Of a stretch of DNA of 64,000 nucleotides, positions 35,310 to 47,306 are shown piece by piece. The DNA comes from Cunninghamia lanceolata (taxonomy: Eukaryota > Streptophyta > Pinopsida > Cupressales > Cupressaceae): assembly GCA_027924645.1 (NCBI GenBank), contig BSBN01000213.1, positions 30,134,501 through 30,198,500 on the forward strand, in the 5' to 3' direction. The position numbers and the translations under genes are program-made. The notes under the pieces are model-generated. The model was given only the letters and a program-made list of their open reading frames with translations. It ran no database searches and was not told where the DNA came from. Each line of letters starts with the position of its first letter. Positions within the stretch are counted from its first letter, which is position 1.

Positions 35310-37778
35310 TGTTGGTACTCATTTTGACCTGGAGGTTGATTTTTCATGTTTAGAGGGTTTCTTCATTTGAACCCTATATCTTCTTGCCCATCGGCATGAC
35401 CTCGCAGGCTTCTTGGCGATCAAATTGGTGGTAGTGATGTACCATCAGCGTAACGTTCATCATCGGCATGTGTTTGGCCGACGGTGTTGGTCTGGCCGAT
35501 GAAGGGAATATTCCCGCTTTGTATATCGGGTCATATACAAAGGAAAATATACATTGGCTGATATACATTTGATGGGGCCTGCCGCAGTCTTATGCAAACA
35601 GGTTTGTACATGTTCAATATACAGGGGAGGAATGTATCTGGAATATTCCAATTAGATTCCCTACTTGTATGTTTGTGTTTGTATATTCAGCATACAAACA
35701 AAATATACATTCAGATATGCAATGAAAATATATGCAAGCCGGACCCGAACTGAAATTCTGTTCGTTCTATAACATTTGACGTCCACCCTGTATGTTGTAT
35801 ATGCATTTGGATTTGCATATACAAAAGCGATAAAGGAAAATGAAAGGAGAAAAGGGTCATCGATAGAAGGTCAAGGTGCCTATTGGTAATAATTTATGTT
35901 CAAGGTTTTTGGCATGGTCCCCTCTCTAAAATCCAAAATTTCCTAAGTGTTGGACCTCCTCAGCATTTTTCAGCTGCAGCATCATATTTTCTTAAGGAGA
36001 GGAGGTCATCATCATCATGATATTCTAGGGGTGGGTTGTCATCATCATCATATTTTCGAATATCATCCTGATGCCGATTTGTGGTGACGTCATTAAGGTC
36101 CGAGGGGGGTCATATTTCTAACACTAGTCACCTTGTGGAGATCCCCCGATGTTGCGAATATGATGATGACATCATCTAGATATGAGGAGGTGTGCAGTAG
36201 GCAGATATGCTGATGACGTCAGCAGGACATGATGGTGACGTCATCAGGATGTTCATCGGCCAGACATTTGGTATCGGCTAAGCAGGAGGATCTTCCTCTG
36301 ATGCATCAGGTTGTGCCGATGAGGGTGGTCGTGCAGATGATGATGCTGACGTCAGGGTGATTTTTCGAGTAACAGGATATCATGCTGGAGGATGAGGATG
36401 ATGAAGGTTTATACTAGTGTCGTCGGGAGCAAAAACACTGACATCATATATGCTCGTGACCTAGTATATAAAGTGTTGAAAAGGTCGCCGCGGGGTGCAT
36501 GTGGGATAATTGTTATCCTGCATATTTTCAAGTATCATGAAGAGGTATTTTGGCGGGAAACGGTTGCGATACACTGTTTGATGTTTTCCCGATGGCTGTG
36601 AGGTAGATGGACATTAATGGCAGTTGTTGCTGAAGTATGGGCGATGGCGTGGATGGATCCAGTACCCGACTGAAGTTGTACAACCACGGCTGGCGGCTCA
36701 TGGCTCGAGAACCTCTTATGTCCCCTCTTCCACCTGCTGCATTCAGTGCGTTGAGCGCCATTTTTCTGATACTATGTATCTGGTGGGATTTTTGGTCAAC
36801 CATGTAATTAATGCTGAGTACGCTTCCCTCTGGTTGGTTTTTAAGTTGGAAGTGTTACTCATTTTAGGTTGTTGAAAGTTGAACATTTTTGGCTCTGTAA
36901 TGCAATACAGCTAATTTGGTTGCTCTGTGCAGCAAAACTTGTGAGTTTATGTATCTCCTGTGGTATGTTTTTGCATGAATCCACTGATTTCATGGTCAAT
37001 TTTATATGAATAATGCTATGTTTGCATGTGTTATGCTAATTCTGTCTCCAGTTTTGCATGTATCTTTCTTCTGAGTCTAGGTATTCAAGGAATGTCTAAG
37101 ATTCTAGAACATAGAATTCCTGTGTTGAATGTTTAATCTTTTAACTTCTGCTCAAGGGGTAGATTAAATTGTTTTCAGATTGAATATTGGGAAGGGTATA
37201 CTGCAATAGGGATGCCATAAGTATAGACAGCTTAACACTCTGTATCGGGAGATATCTGTAAGGCAGGTATCATATGTATCCCCCTGAAATCTAGTTTTAG
37301 TTGTTCATGCATATCATTCACAGGTGTATGTCTACTGACTCCAGGCCCTGGATAGGCACCAATCTTGCTTTTTGTTAGTGTTATAACCATGTCCAGCTTT
37401 GCATCCAAACATAAAATCAAAATCAAACTCTAAAACAACCTTTAGGACATTAGAATTAGTTTTAGGATCCAAGTCCTCTGTCTACAACTGAAAATAGGCC
37501 CAAAGCCAGCCCCTTTGCTCTTATCTTGCAGTTTTGGTCTACTTACAGGAGGACTTATCTGCTTTCTGTCAGCATCCCAGCCTTTGTATGCATATCCCCA
37601 TGGATGTTGAGTAGGGAATACCCCCCTAGGTCTTGCAGAGCCTGAAGAAGAAGAGGAGATAAAATATAGAGTCTATCTCCTACACTGTTGGCCCCTGGCC
37701 CAGAGATCCTGTTGATCATTGATGGCTACCTTGTAGGGAAATCTGGGAATAAGCATCCAGTCTGGGAAAAAACCAATA
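35310..37778 (+). repeat. Gypsy-2 5' LTR (2469 bp)
   Basis: It begins TGTTGGTACTC and ends AAACCAATA. It contains four TGACGTCA sites (36085, 36214, 36236, 36347) upstream of a TATATAAAG at 36465. Its second half is clearly related to the gypsy-1 LTR. Confidence 0.93.
36085..36472 (+). promoter_or_regulatory. LTR promoter: four TGACGTCA sites and TATA box
   Basis: Four copies of the palindromic bZIP-type site TGACGTCA occur within 270 bases. They lie about 110 bases or more upstream of TATATAAAG, so transcription of the element probably starts shortly after 36490. The 3' LTR retains the same four sites at 45273, 45402, 45424 and 45535. Confidence 0.55.
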
Positions 37779-37782
37779 GAAA

Positions 37783-37801
37783 TTGGCGACTTTGCTGGGG
37801 A
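37783..37801 (+). other. Gypsy-2 primer-binding site
   Basis: TTGGCGACTTTGCTGGGGA begins four bases after the LTR end, at the same place as in gypsy-1. Confidence 0.7.
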
Positions 37802-37897
37802 GTCTTGTGAAAGAACCCTGATTTACAAAAGAAAACAGTTCCTAGTAATAGGTGGCGACTCCGAAGTAAGCTCCCAACCGGTCAAAGTGAAACTTAT

Positions 37898-40800
37898 ATG
37901 CAGGGGAGAAGATCCCAACAAAATCCTTTATTTGAAGAGTTACCCATAAAAATGATGTATAGAAAAAAGGGGACTGTTCGAGCCAGTCAAGATGGTTCTC
38001 CTAGCCCCAAGAAAAATGATTTTATTTAGGATAATCCAAGGTCTTCAGACAAGACAGTACCTTATTTTTCAAACAATAAGGCTAAAATCCAGAGTGTGTA
38101 TGAAAGACAGCAGGGTAATGGTTTGAGAATAAGGTTAGAGGTGTTTCAGGAGCGTCCTTTTCATGATTCTCTTGACAAATTTGAAGAAGCTGAATCCCTA
38201 AGGGATGATGATAATGAAGATCAGAATATGGTAAAACCATCCTCCTCTAGGCCTAGCGAGGAAGAACTAGCTGATGAAATTAGGAGCTTAAGGGCCGAGT
38301 TCGAATATCAGCAGGCAATAACAATCAGAGATGACCTAAGGCAGAAAGTGCAAGCTTTAAGGATTGCCCAAAATAATTCAATCCCTACCCTTTAGAATGC
38401 ACATGTGTAGAGACATCAACAGAGAAATGAAGTGCAATATCAACATAATGATCAAAGACAAAATGTGAATGATGCTAGGATACCACTGAACAATGTAAGA
38501 AAACAGAATGCAAACAGAAACATCAATGTTAATCAGTTTGACAGACAGCCCATGCAGCTAGATAGATTCAGACAGTTGGTGTTTGATGGTATTCCTGGGT
38601 ATCCTAATCCCATTGACAAGCATCTAAGGCTGCAAGTGCCTAAATTTTCAGGAAACAACACAGTGTCAGGAGAAGATCATCTAAAGGCTTTTCAAAATGT
38701 CATGGATAACTTTGAGGTAGAACATGAGGATGTTTTCATGAAGTCATTCATGCAATCTTTGGTTGATGAGGCCAAGGAATGGTATAAGAATCTGCCTGAC
38801 CGGAGTATTTCATCATGGGATGATTTTAAAAAGATGTTCAAGGAGCAATATGGTGACAAAACTGACCCTAGCTTTTTTGTAAATGAGTTTACCAGTATCA
38901 CTAAAGGGTCAAATGAGCAGGTTGCAGATTTTAATGCAAGATTTACTAAAGTGTTAAACAAATTGCCACATCACATGAGGCCAAATGAACCTATGTGCAT
39001 AATATTGTATATCAATGCCTTTGATGCAAAAACTGCATATGGATTAAGAGATAAAAGTCCTGCTACTATCAGGGATGCTTTCAGAATTGCAGTGAATATT
39101 GAGAACAATAGGAAAGCATCAGGCAAGACAAACAGAAGGGATGATGTGAAAATTCTGCAGAATCCAAACAAGCCTCAGAACACTCAAGGTAATACGTCTA
39201 CCCCTGAAGATAAGATAGACAAATTGGCAAATGTTGTTAAGGACCTAAGCTATAGAATAGCTAGAAGTGAAAAAGGGATAGGTCCTGATAGGCAAGTCTA
39301 TCAAAGGCAGGAAAAGAGGCCATCATTGCATGATATGCCTTATAATACCAATTGGCATAATGGTAAGCCTATATTCCCACACAACAACACAAATCAGAGA
39401 GCTCAACATGTCAAAGAAACTCCTGATCCTCTAAAGAAAGCTATAAATATTGTTGATGATACTCCATGGTGTATAATTTGTCAGATGCCACATTCACAGT
39501 CACAGCGTATGATTGCTCAGTCCTTGTGTGATAATGTTACATCTTGTAATGAGTGCAATGAGCCACATTATGTGCAAGATGATCATGTTAATATGATGTC
39601 CATAAACAATGGATACCCCATTTATAGTGCCGATGAGAGTACAGATGATGGAATTCAGGCCTGTCAACAGGACTCTTATGATGAAGGTAATGAAGAAAGC
39701 TATGTGTATACTCAGAGCTCACACAATTTTCTAAGTAACTTACAATGACCTTCTGATGAGGAAATTAGGGCCTTCACAGCTGCAGCAGTTGCTCAAGTCA
39801 AAAGCAACTACAATCTCAGAGGTAAAAATCAAGTAAGCAGCCCACATCAGCCAGAAGGTATTTCTGCAGGTCAGCCACTGCATGGTCATAAGGGGATTGA
39901 ATCACAAAAGAGGCAGTGGGTTAATAATAAACAGAATTTTAGACAAAGAATAGGTCATGAATCTCAAGGACCAGAAAATAGAATCCCCCAAGCTGAAGAT
40001 CAAAGCAAAGGTTCCCAAGACAAGAATGATGATTAGGGAACTATGAAAGTAAAAGCTAAATTAGTTCAGGATAAAAACAAGATTGTGGAGCAAGCTACAA
40101 CTGTTATACAAAATTATGCTCCATTTGATATAGCTCAAGTCCTCTCCCAGGTAAAAGTCTCTGTTCCACTTATGGAATTGATGAGAGTGGAAGAAATCAA
40201 GAATAGGACAGTATCCCTAATTTTAGGGGTGCCTTTTCAAGCTAAACAAAATGTTCAGATCCAGGGTGACAAACATGTCATATGTAATGAAGAAGATGAG
40301 GCTCCTGAGGTTTATTTAGGAGTGACTATGACAAAGTATCCTTCACAAGTGGAACCATTTTATGTATCCCTAGTTATAAATGGAAAAATAATCAAAAATT
40401 GTATGCTTGATTCTGGAGCATCTACAAATGTCATGCCTTTGGCCATCATGCAACAAGCTGGATTGAAAATTGACAAGGCATGTGGAAAATGTTATGCTAT
40501 GGATGCCAGAGAGGTACCAGTTATTGGAATCATGAAGGATGTAGATTTCAAACTGGCAACATTTCCTGAAAAAAGATATAAAATGAATATAACGGTGGTT
40601 GACATCAAGCCACAGTATGGTATGTTGCTGTCAAGAAGATGGGCAGCACTAATTGGTGGAAGTATGCAGCTGGACCTGTCATATGCCATGATTCCAATGA
40701 ATGGCAAGGATGTTAAGCTAATCAGAGAACAAAGATCATCAGAGACAGTGGAAGACCAAGAAGCTGAGGAACAGATATGCTTTGTAAACACTGACTGTGA

Positions 40801-43800
40801 TAAATTCAAGGTTGTCTCAGATGATAAGGAAGATAAAGAGAAAAATGTCTGCATTAAAGAGCTGGACCAGCAAGGTTTATGGACTATGTTTTTTGATGGA
40901 GCTTGTGCAAAAGAAGGCTCTGGAGCTGGAGTTGTTTTCTTGTCTCCAAATGGTAAGCTCCTCAAATTCTCTTTCTTGCTGAGATTTGTTTGCACAAACA
41001 ACATTGCAGAATATGAGGCTTTACTCTTAGGCCTAAATATAGCCCTCAAACATGGAATCAAAATGCTAAGAGTATTTGGTGATTCTGAGCTGATTGTATC
41101 CCAAATTAGAGATAGGTATGCTTCAAAAAATAAAAGATTGAAACAATACAAGCATGCTGTTTGGGATACCATTGAACTATTTGATGCATTTTCAATAGGC
41201 TGGGTAGAGAGATCCAAGAATGTTATGGCCGATTTCTTAGCTAATGTTGCAATAAGGCCAGATGACATCACTCTATCAGATGTTACAAATGTAGAAGTTA
41301 AAATTAGGCCTGCAGTACCAAAGAACATATGCAGTTGGCAAGTGTTTAATGATGATAGGGACTTGTTAAAATTTTTGCACAGCATAGATGAATATGAGAA
41401 TCAAGAAATTGATTTCCAAGCTTTTGTAGAAACCATAGATGGAAAAGAAACTCTTGTGGGGAAAGAGATAATTCAGTTGAAGACTAATAAAATCCCTAGA
41501 GGGTTAGTAGCTTTGGAAAGAGCTTTTGACAGTAGAGACCAATTGGTCACAAAGACATCTCCCACAAACAAGGAGGATTTAGAAGAGATAAATTTGGGAA
41601 CATCTCAGGCCCCCAAGAAAGTATACATTGGTAAACAACTCAAATCACACATCAGGAGTATGCTGATTGCATTACTGAAAAGGTACAAACATGTTTTTGC
41701 TTGGTCATATGAGGACCTAAAAGCCTATAGGGAAGATTTATTCCAGCATGAGATCCCATTGAAGTCGGGAGCTAAGCCATTTAGACAAAGGCAAAGACCT
41801 ATTAATCCTACCTTAGCTCCAAAGATGCAAGAAGAACTCAAAAAGCTTAGGGAGGCTGGAATAATTCTGCCAATCAGACATTCAACTTGGGTATCTAACC
41901 TTGTCTTAGTCAGAAAAAAGAATGGTGATATTAGGCTTTGTGTTGACTTCAGGAACTTAAATGTATCCTCTTTAAAGGATAACTATCCACTGCCTAATAT
42001 GGAAGCTATGTTGCAGAGAGTGACTGGTTGTGAACTCTTGTCCATGATGGATGGATTTTCAGGATATAATCAGGTGAAGGTAAAGGAATCAGAACAATAT
42101 AAGACTGCCTTCACCACTCCATGGGGAACTTATGTGTATGTTAGAATGCCATTTGGCCTAACAAATGCAGGTGCTACATTTCAAAGAGCAATGGATGTTG
42201 CTTTTGCAGGGTTGATTGATTCAATCCTGGCTATATATCAAGATGATTTGACTGCATATTCAAAGAAGGAAGAGCAACATTGTATGTACTTGGAGCAGAT
42301 TTTCATTAGAGCACTAGAGTATGGCATTTCTCTCAACCCAAAGAAGTGTGCTTTTGGGGTAGTTGAAGGAAAACTCCTAGGGCACATTGTTTCCAAGGAT
42401 GGAGTTAGGATAGATCCAGAGAGAGTGGCTGCTATTGACAGAATTCAAATGCCAAAAATTGTAAAAGGAGTTTAGTCCTTCTTTGGACAGATAAATTTTG
42501 TTAGGAGATTTGTTCCCAACTTTGCAGAAACCACAAGGAACATTTCCAAGATGATGAAGAAGGATGCAACTGTTCACTGGGAAAGTGAAGCAATTGAATC
42601 ATTTCAGAGTATCAAAGAGGCAATCAAAATGGCCCCTGTTCTTAAATCTCCTAATTTTTCTAGGCCGTTCCAGTTGTTTTCATTTGCTTCCTTTCACACT
42701 GTTGCTACATGTTTGCTACAAAAAAATGAAGATGGATTTGAACAACCCATAGCTTTCTTCAGTATGTCCTTGCAGGTTGCTGAGTTAAAATATGATATTA
42801 TGGAAAAACAGGCATATGCACTAGTCAGAGCCATCAAAAGTTTCAGACCATACCTGGTAGGACCACATATAATTGCATATGTACCCCATGCAGCAGTCAA
42901 AGACATATTCACTCAACAGGAGGTGACTGGAAGGTGTAGATGGATAAACAAACTGCAGGAGTTCAACATAGAAATACAAATTACCAAGTTGGTAAGAGGA
43001 CAAGGATTAGCCAAGATGATGGCACAGTCAAACTTGGAAGCATGCCAAGTTAATGCAATCCAAAATGAGAATGTAAATGTATCAAGATCTGGATGGTACA
43101 AGGACATTATATACTACTTGCAAAATCTGAATTGTCCTTCCCATTTCAGTGACAGTCAAAAGAGGACTTTAAAGTTACATGCAATCAGGTATGTTATTGT
43201 TCAAGGTGAGCTATACTGGAAAAACCCTGATGGTGTGCTGCTGAGATGTGTGGATGAAGATGTAGCTAACAATGTTTTGAATGACATGCATAAAGGATTG
43301 TGTGGTGGACATTATACTGCCCAAACAACAGCCCATAAGATTCTCAGAGCAGGATATTGGTGGCCCACTCTCTTTTCAGATGCACAAAGGTTAGTGAGGA
43401 AGTGTGACCCTTGCCAGAGATTCTCAGGAAAATTGAGATATGATGGTGCTTTACCCCTCAGAACTGTAACTGTGGATGCTCCATTTCAGCAATGGGGAAT
43501 TGACTTCATAGGGGAAATTGCAGACAAGTCAAGTGGGGGACACAGTTGGATTTTGGTGGCAACTAATTACTTTACCAAATGGATTGAGGCCATTCCAACT
43601 AAGAGAGCTACAAGTAAGGTGATAACAGATTTCATAATGGAAAATGTTATCATCAGGTTTGGAGTACCATTCAAGATAGTTATTGATAATGCTATGTGCT
43701 TCAGATCAGGTGAGTTTATTGATTTTTGCACTAAATATGGGATAAATCTATCATATGCATCACCATACCAACCACAAGGAAATGGTCAAGCAGAATCAAG

Positions 43801-44350
43801 CAATAAAAGCATCATGAAAATTATCAAGAGGATACTAGACAAGAACAAGAGAGCTTGGGACTCAAAATTAAAGTTGGCAATATGGGCTGATAGGGTGACA
43901 GTAAAAAAGGCTATTGGGATGTCACCCTTTGAGCTGGTATATGGTGCATCAGCCAGATTGCCTATAAACAATCTCCTGCAAGTTTACAAATTTATCCAGG
44001 ATAATGATGAGGAGATTGAAGACTCCATGACAGAAAGAGTGAACCAGCTGGTTGCACTGGATGAGAATAGAAGGAAAGCACACCAGATCAATCTCAAGAG
44101 ACAACAAGATGTGAAATATCTGTTTGATAGGAGAGCTACAAAAAGGAAGTTTCAGGTCAATGATCTGGTACTCATCTGGAATGCAAAAAATTAGGACAGG
44201 GGTAAACATGGTAAATTCGAACCCTTATGGATGGGCCCATATCAGATTTGCAGTACCCATGGGGAGGACTCTTATTTCCTCCAGGCCCTAGATGGTGAAT
44301 TTCTGGAATTGCCTGTGCATGGCCAATTCCTTAAGTTCTATTTTGCATAG
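37898..44350 (+). pseudogene. Gypsy-2 gag-pol: Gag, PR, archaeal-type RNase H, RT, degenerate RH, IN
   Basis: A frame of 2151 codons runs from ATG 37898 (MQGRRSQ) to TAG 44348-44350. Only seven stops interrupt it (38027, 38393, 38408, 39746, 40034, 42473, 44192) and there is no net frameshift. Gag carries AKEWYKNLPD near residue 290 and a CIICQMPH knuckle near 525 whose last Cys is Arg. Protease LDSGAS is at 837. Archaeal-type RNase H has its D-E-D-D set at residues 1000, 1038, 1062 and 1112. RT has YQDD at 1447-1450. The second, gypsy-type RNase H reads LFSFAS at 1593-1598, lacking the first catalytic Asp. Integrase has an HHCC finger from 1798, D1869, D1930, E1966 (D-60-D-35-E) and a C-terminal GPYQI module. 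Apart from the stops, all enzymatic motifs except those of the second RNase H look intact. Confidence 0.93.
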
Positions 44351-44497
44351 ATGACTTGTCTCTGTGCACATGTGTAAAAATATGTATATATTGTAAATGT
44401 CTTGTACATGTTCGTGCCTTTTTGGTTTTTGCCTGGTCTGCCCGGAGATCTGGTTCTCGCTGCAGGTTTTCACCTGCACGTCCCCATTCGGAGCCAG

Positions 44498-46964
44498 TGT
44501 TGGTACTCATTTTGACCTGGAGGTTGATTTTTCATGTTTAGAGGGTTTCTTCATTTGAACCCTATATCTTCTTGCCCATCGGCATGACCTCACAGGCTTC
44601 TTGGCGATCAAATTGGTGGTAGTGATGTACCATCGGCGTAACGTTCGTGATCGGCGTGTGTTTGGCCGACGGTGTTGGTCTGGCCGATGAAGGGAATATT
44701 CCCGCTTTGTATATCAGGTCATATACAAAGGAAAATATACATTGGCTGATATACATTTGGTGGGGCCTGCCGCAGTCTTATGCAAACAGGTTTGTACATG
44801 TTCAATATACAGGGGAGGAATGTATCTGGAATATTCTAATTAGATTCCCTGCTTGTATGTTTGTGTTTGTATATTCAACATACAAACAAAATATACATTC
44901 AGATATGCAATGAAAATATATGCAAGCCGGACCCGAACTGAAATTCTGTTCGTTCTATAACATTTGACGTCCACCCTGTATGTTGTATATGCATTTGGAT
45001 TTGCATATACAAAAGCGATAAAGGAAAATGAAAGGAGAAAAGGGTCATCGATAGAAGGTCAAGGTGCCTATTGGTAATAATTTATGTTCAAGGTTTTTGG
45101 CATGGTCCCCTCTCTAAAATCCAAAATTTCCTAAGTGTTGGACCTCCTCAGCATTTTTCAGCTGCAGCATCATATTTTCTTAAGGAGAGGAGGTCATCAT
45201 CATCATGATATTCTAGGGGTGGGTTGTCATCATCATCATATTTTCGAATATCATCCTGATGCCGATTTGTGGTGACGTCATTAAGGTCCGAGGGGGGTCA
45301 TATTTCTAACACTAGTCACCTTGTGGAGATCCCCCGATGTTGTGAATATGACGATGACATCATCTAGATATGAGGAGGTGTGCAGTAGGCAGATATGCTG
45401 ATGACGTCAGTAGGACATGACGGTGACGTCATCAGGATGTTCATCGGCCAGACATTTGGTATCGGCTAAGCAGGAGGATCTTCCTCCGATGCATCAGGTT
45501 GTGCCGATGAGGGTGGTCGTGCAGATGATGATGCTGACGTCAGGGTGATTTTTCGAGTAACAGGATATCATGTTGGAGGATGAGGCTGATGAAGGTTTAT
45601 ACTAGTGTCATCGGGAGCAAAAACACCGACATCATATATGCTCGCGACCTAGTATATAAAGTGTTGAAAAGGTCGCCGCGGGGTGCATGTGGGATAATTG
45701 TTATCCTGCATATTTTCAAGTATCATGAAGAGGTATTTTGGCAGGAAACGGTTGCGATACACTGTTTGATGTTTTCCCGATGGCTACGAGGTAGATGGAC
45801 ATTAATGGCAGTTGTTGCTGAAGTATGGGTGATGGCGTGGACGGATCCAGTACTTGACTGAAGTTGTACAACCATGGCTCGCGGCTCATGGCTCGAGAAC
45901 CTCTTCTATCCCCTCTTCCACCTGCTGCATTCAGTGCATTGAGTGCCATTTTTCTGATACTATGTATCTGGCAGGATTTTTAGTCAACCATGTAATTAAG
46001 CTGAGTACGCTTCCCTCTGGCTGGTTTTTAAGCTGGAAGTGTTACTCATTTTAGGTTGTTGAAAGTTGAACATTTTTGGCTCTGTAATGCAATACAGCTA
46101 ATTTGGTTGCTCTCTGTAGCAAAACTTGCGAGTTTATGTATCTCCTGTGGTATGTTTTTGCATGAATCCACTGATTTCATGGTCAATTTTATATGAATAA
46201 TGCTATGTTTGCATGTGTTATGCTAATTCTGTCTCCAGTTTTGCATGTATCTTTCTTCTGAGTCTAGGTATTCAAGGAATGTCTAAGATTCTAGAACATA
46301 GAATTCCTGTGTTGAATGTTTAATCTTTTAACTTCTGCTCAAGGGGTAGATTAAACTGTTTTCAGATTGAATATTGGGAAGGGTATACTGCAATAGGGAT
46401 GCCATAAGTATAGACAGCTTAACACTCTGTATCGGGAGATATCTGTAAGGCAGGTATCATATGTATCCCCCTGAAATCTAGTTTTAGTTGTTCATGCATA
46501 TCATTCACAGGTGTATGTCTACTGGCTCCAGGCCCTGGATAGGCACCAATCTTGCTTTCTGTTAGTGTTATAACCATGTCCAGCTTTGCATCCAAACATA
46601 AAATCAAAATCAAACTCTAAAACAACCTTTAGGACATTAGAATTAGTTTTAGGATCCAAGTCCTCTGTCTACAACTGAAAATAGGCCCAAAGCCAACCCC
46701 TTTGCTCTTATCTTGCAGTTTTGGTCTACTTATAGGAGGACTTATCTGCTTTCTGTCAGCATCCCAGCCTTTGTATGCATATCCCCATGGATTTTGAGTA
46801 GGGAATACCCCCTAGGTTTTGCAGAGCTTGAAGAAGAAGAGGAGATAAAATATAGAGTCTATCTCCTACACTGTTGGCCCCTGGCCCAGAGATCCTGTTG
46901 ATCATTGATGGCTACCTTGTAGGGAAATCTGGGAATAAGCATCCAGTCTGGGAAAAAACCAACA
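44498..46964 (+). repeat. Gypsy-2 3' LTR (2467 bp)
   Basis: It begins TGTTGGTACTC after CGGAGCCAG and ends AAACCAACA. It is followed by the GAATC duplication at 46965. Confidence 0.93.
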
Positions 46965-46969
46965 GAATC

Positions 46970-47306
46970 ATCCCTGAGAAAGAAGCTATCTCGAGATGAT
47001 GAAGAATCCTCTAGCCTCCGGTGCCTCCTGCCTCCAATTCACTGAGATTAGATTTTACATTTTTCTTCTTTTAACTGTCATTGTCTTCTACATCTACCTC
47101 GTAACCTTGTTTAAGTTTCCTCTTTTCATGTCACATGCAACATTTGGCATCAAATATAATGTAATCCAACATTCCTCATTCTACTAGATAATAGAAGTTC
47201 AAAGGCCCTATTTCTTTAAGGATTGCTTGTAGTGCAAAATAAAATCCATATGAAGACATTTTGGGACTGATAATTCACTTTTATTTTTACAATGAAACAC
47301 TTATAA
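46970..47306 (-). other. Interior of the short-LTR element, non-coding
   Basis: This stretch resumes the interrupted short-LTR element after gypsy-2. No coding domain is seen. Confidence 0.5.

Larger units (their letters stand above)
35310..46964 (+). mobile_element. Gypsy-2: complete LTR retrotransposon, sister of gypsy-1
   Basis: The element spans 11,655 bp with LTRs at 35310-37778 and 44498-46964. It is flanked by a perfect GAATC duplication (35305-35309 and 46965-46969). The PBS lies at 37783 and one gag-pol frame lies between the LTRs. By eye the LTRs differ by about 2 percent. It has the same orientation and domain order as gypsy-1 and is inserted in the short-LTR element. Confidence 0.95.

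Noticed and set aside
40492..41385. 297-codon open frame on the minus strand inside gypsy-2
   Set aside because: It is exactly antisense to the protease/archaeal RNase H coding region, shows no domain, and the shorter equivalent in gypsy-1 (22895-23386) is also antisense. It is a by-product of codon composition.
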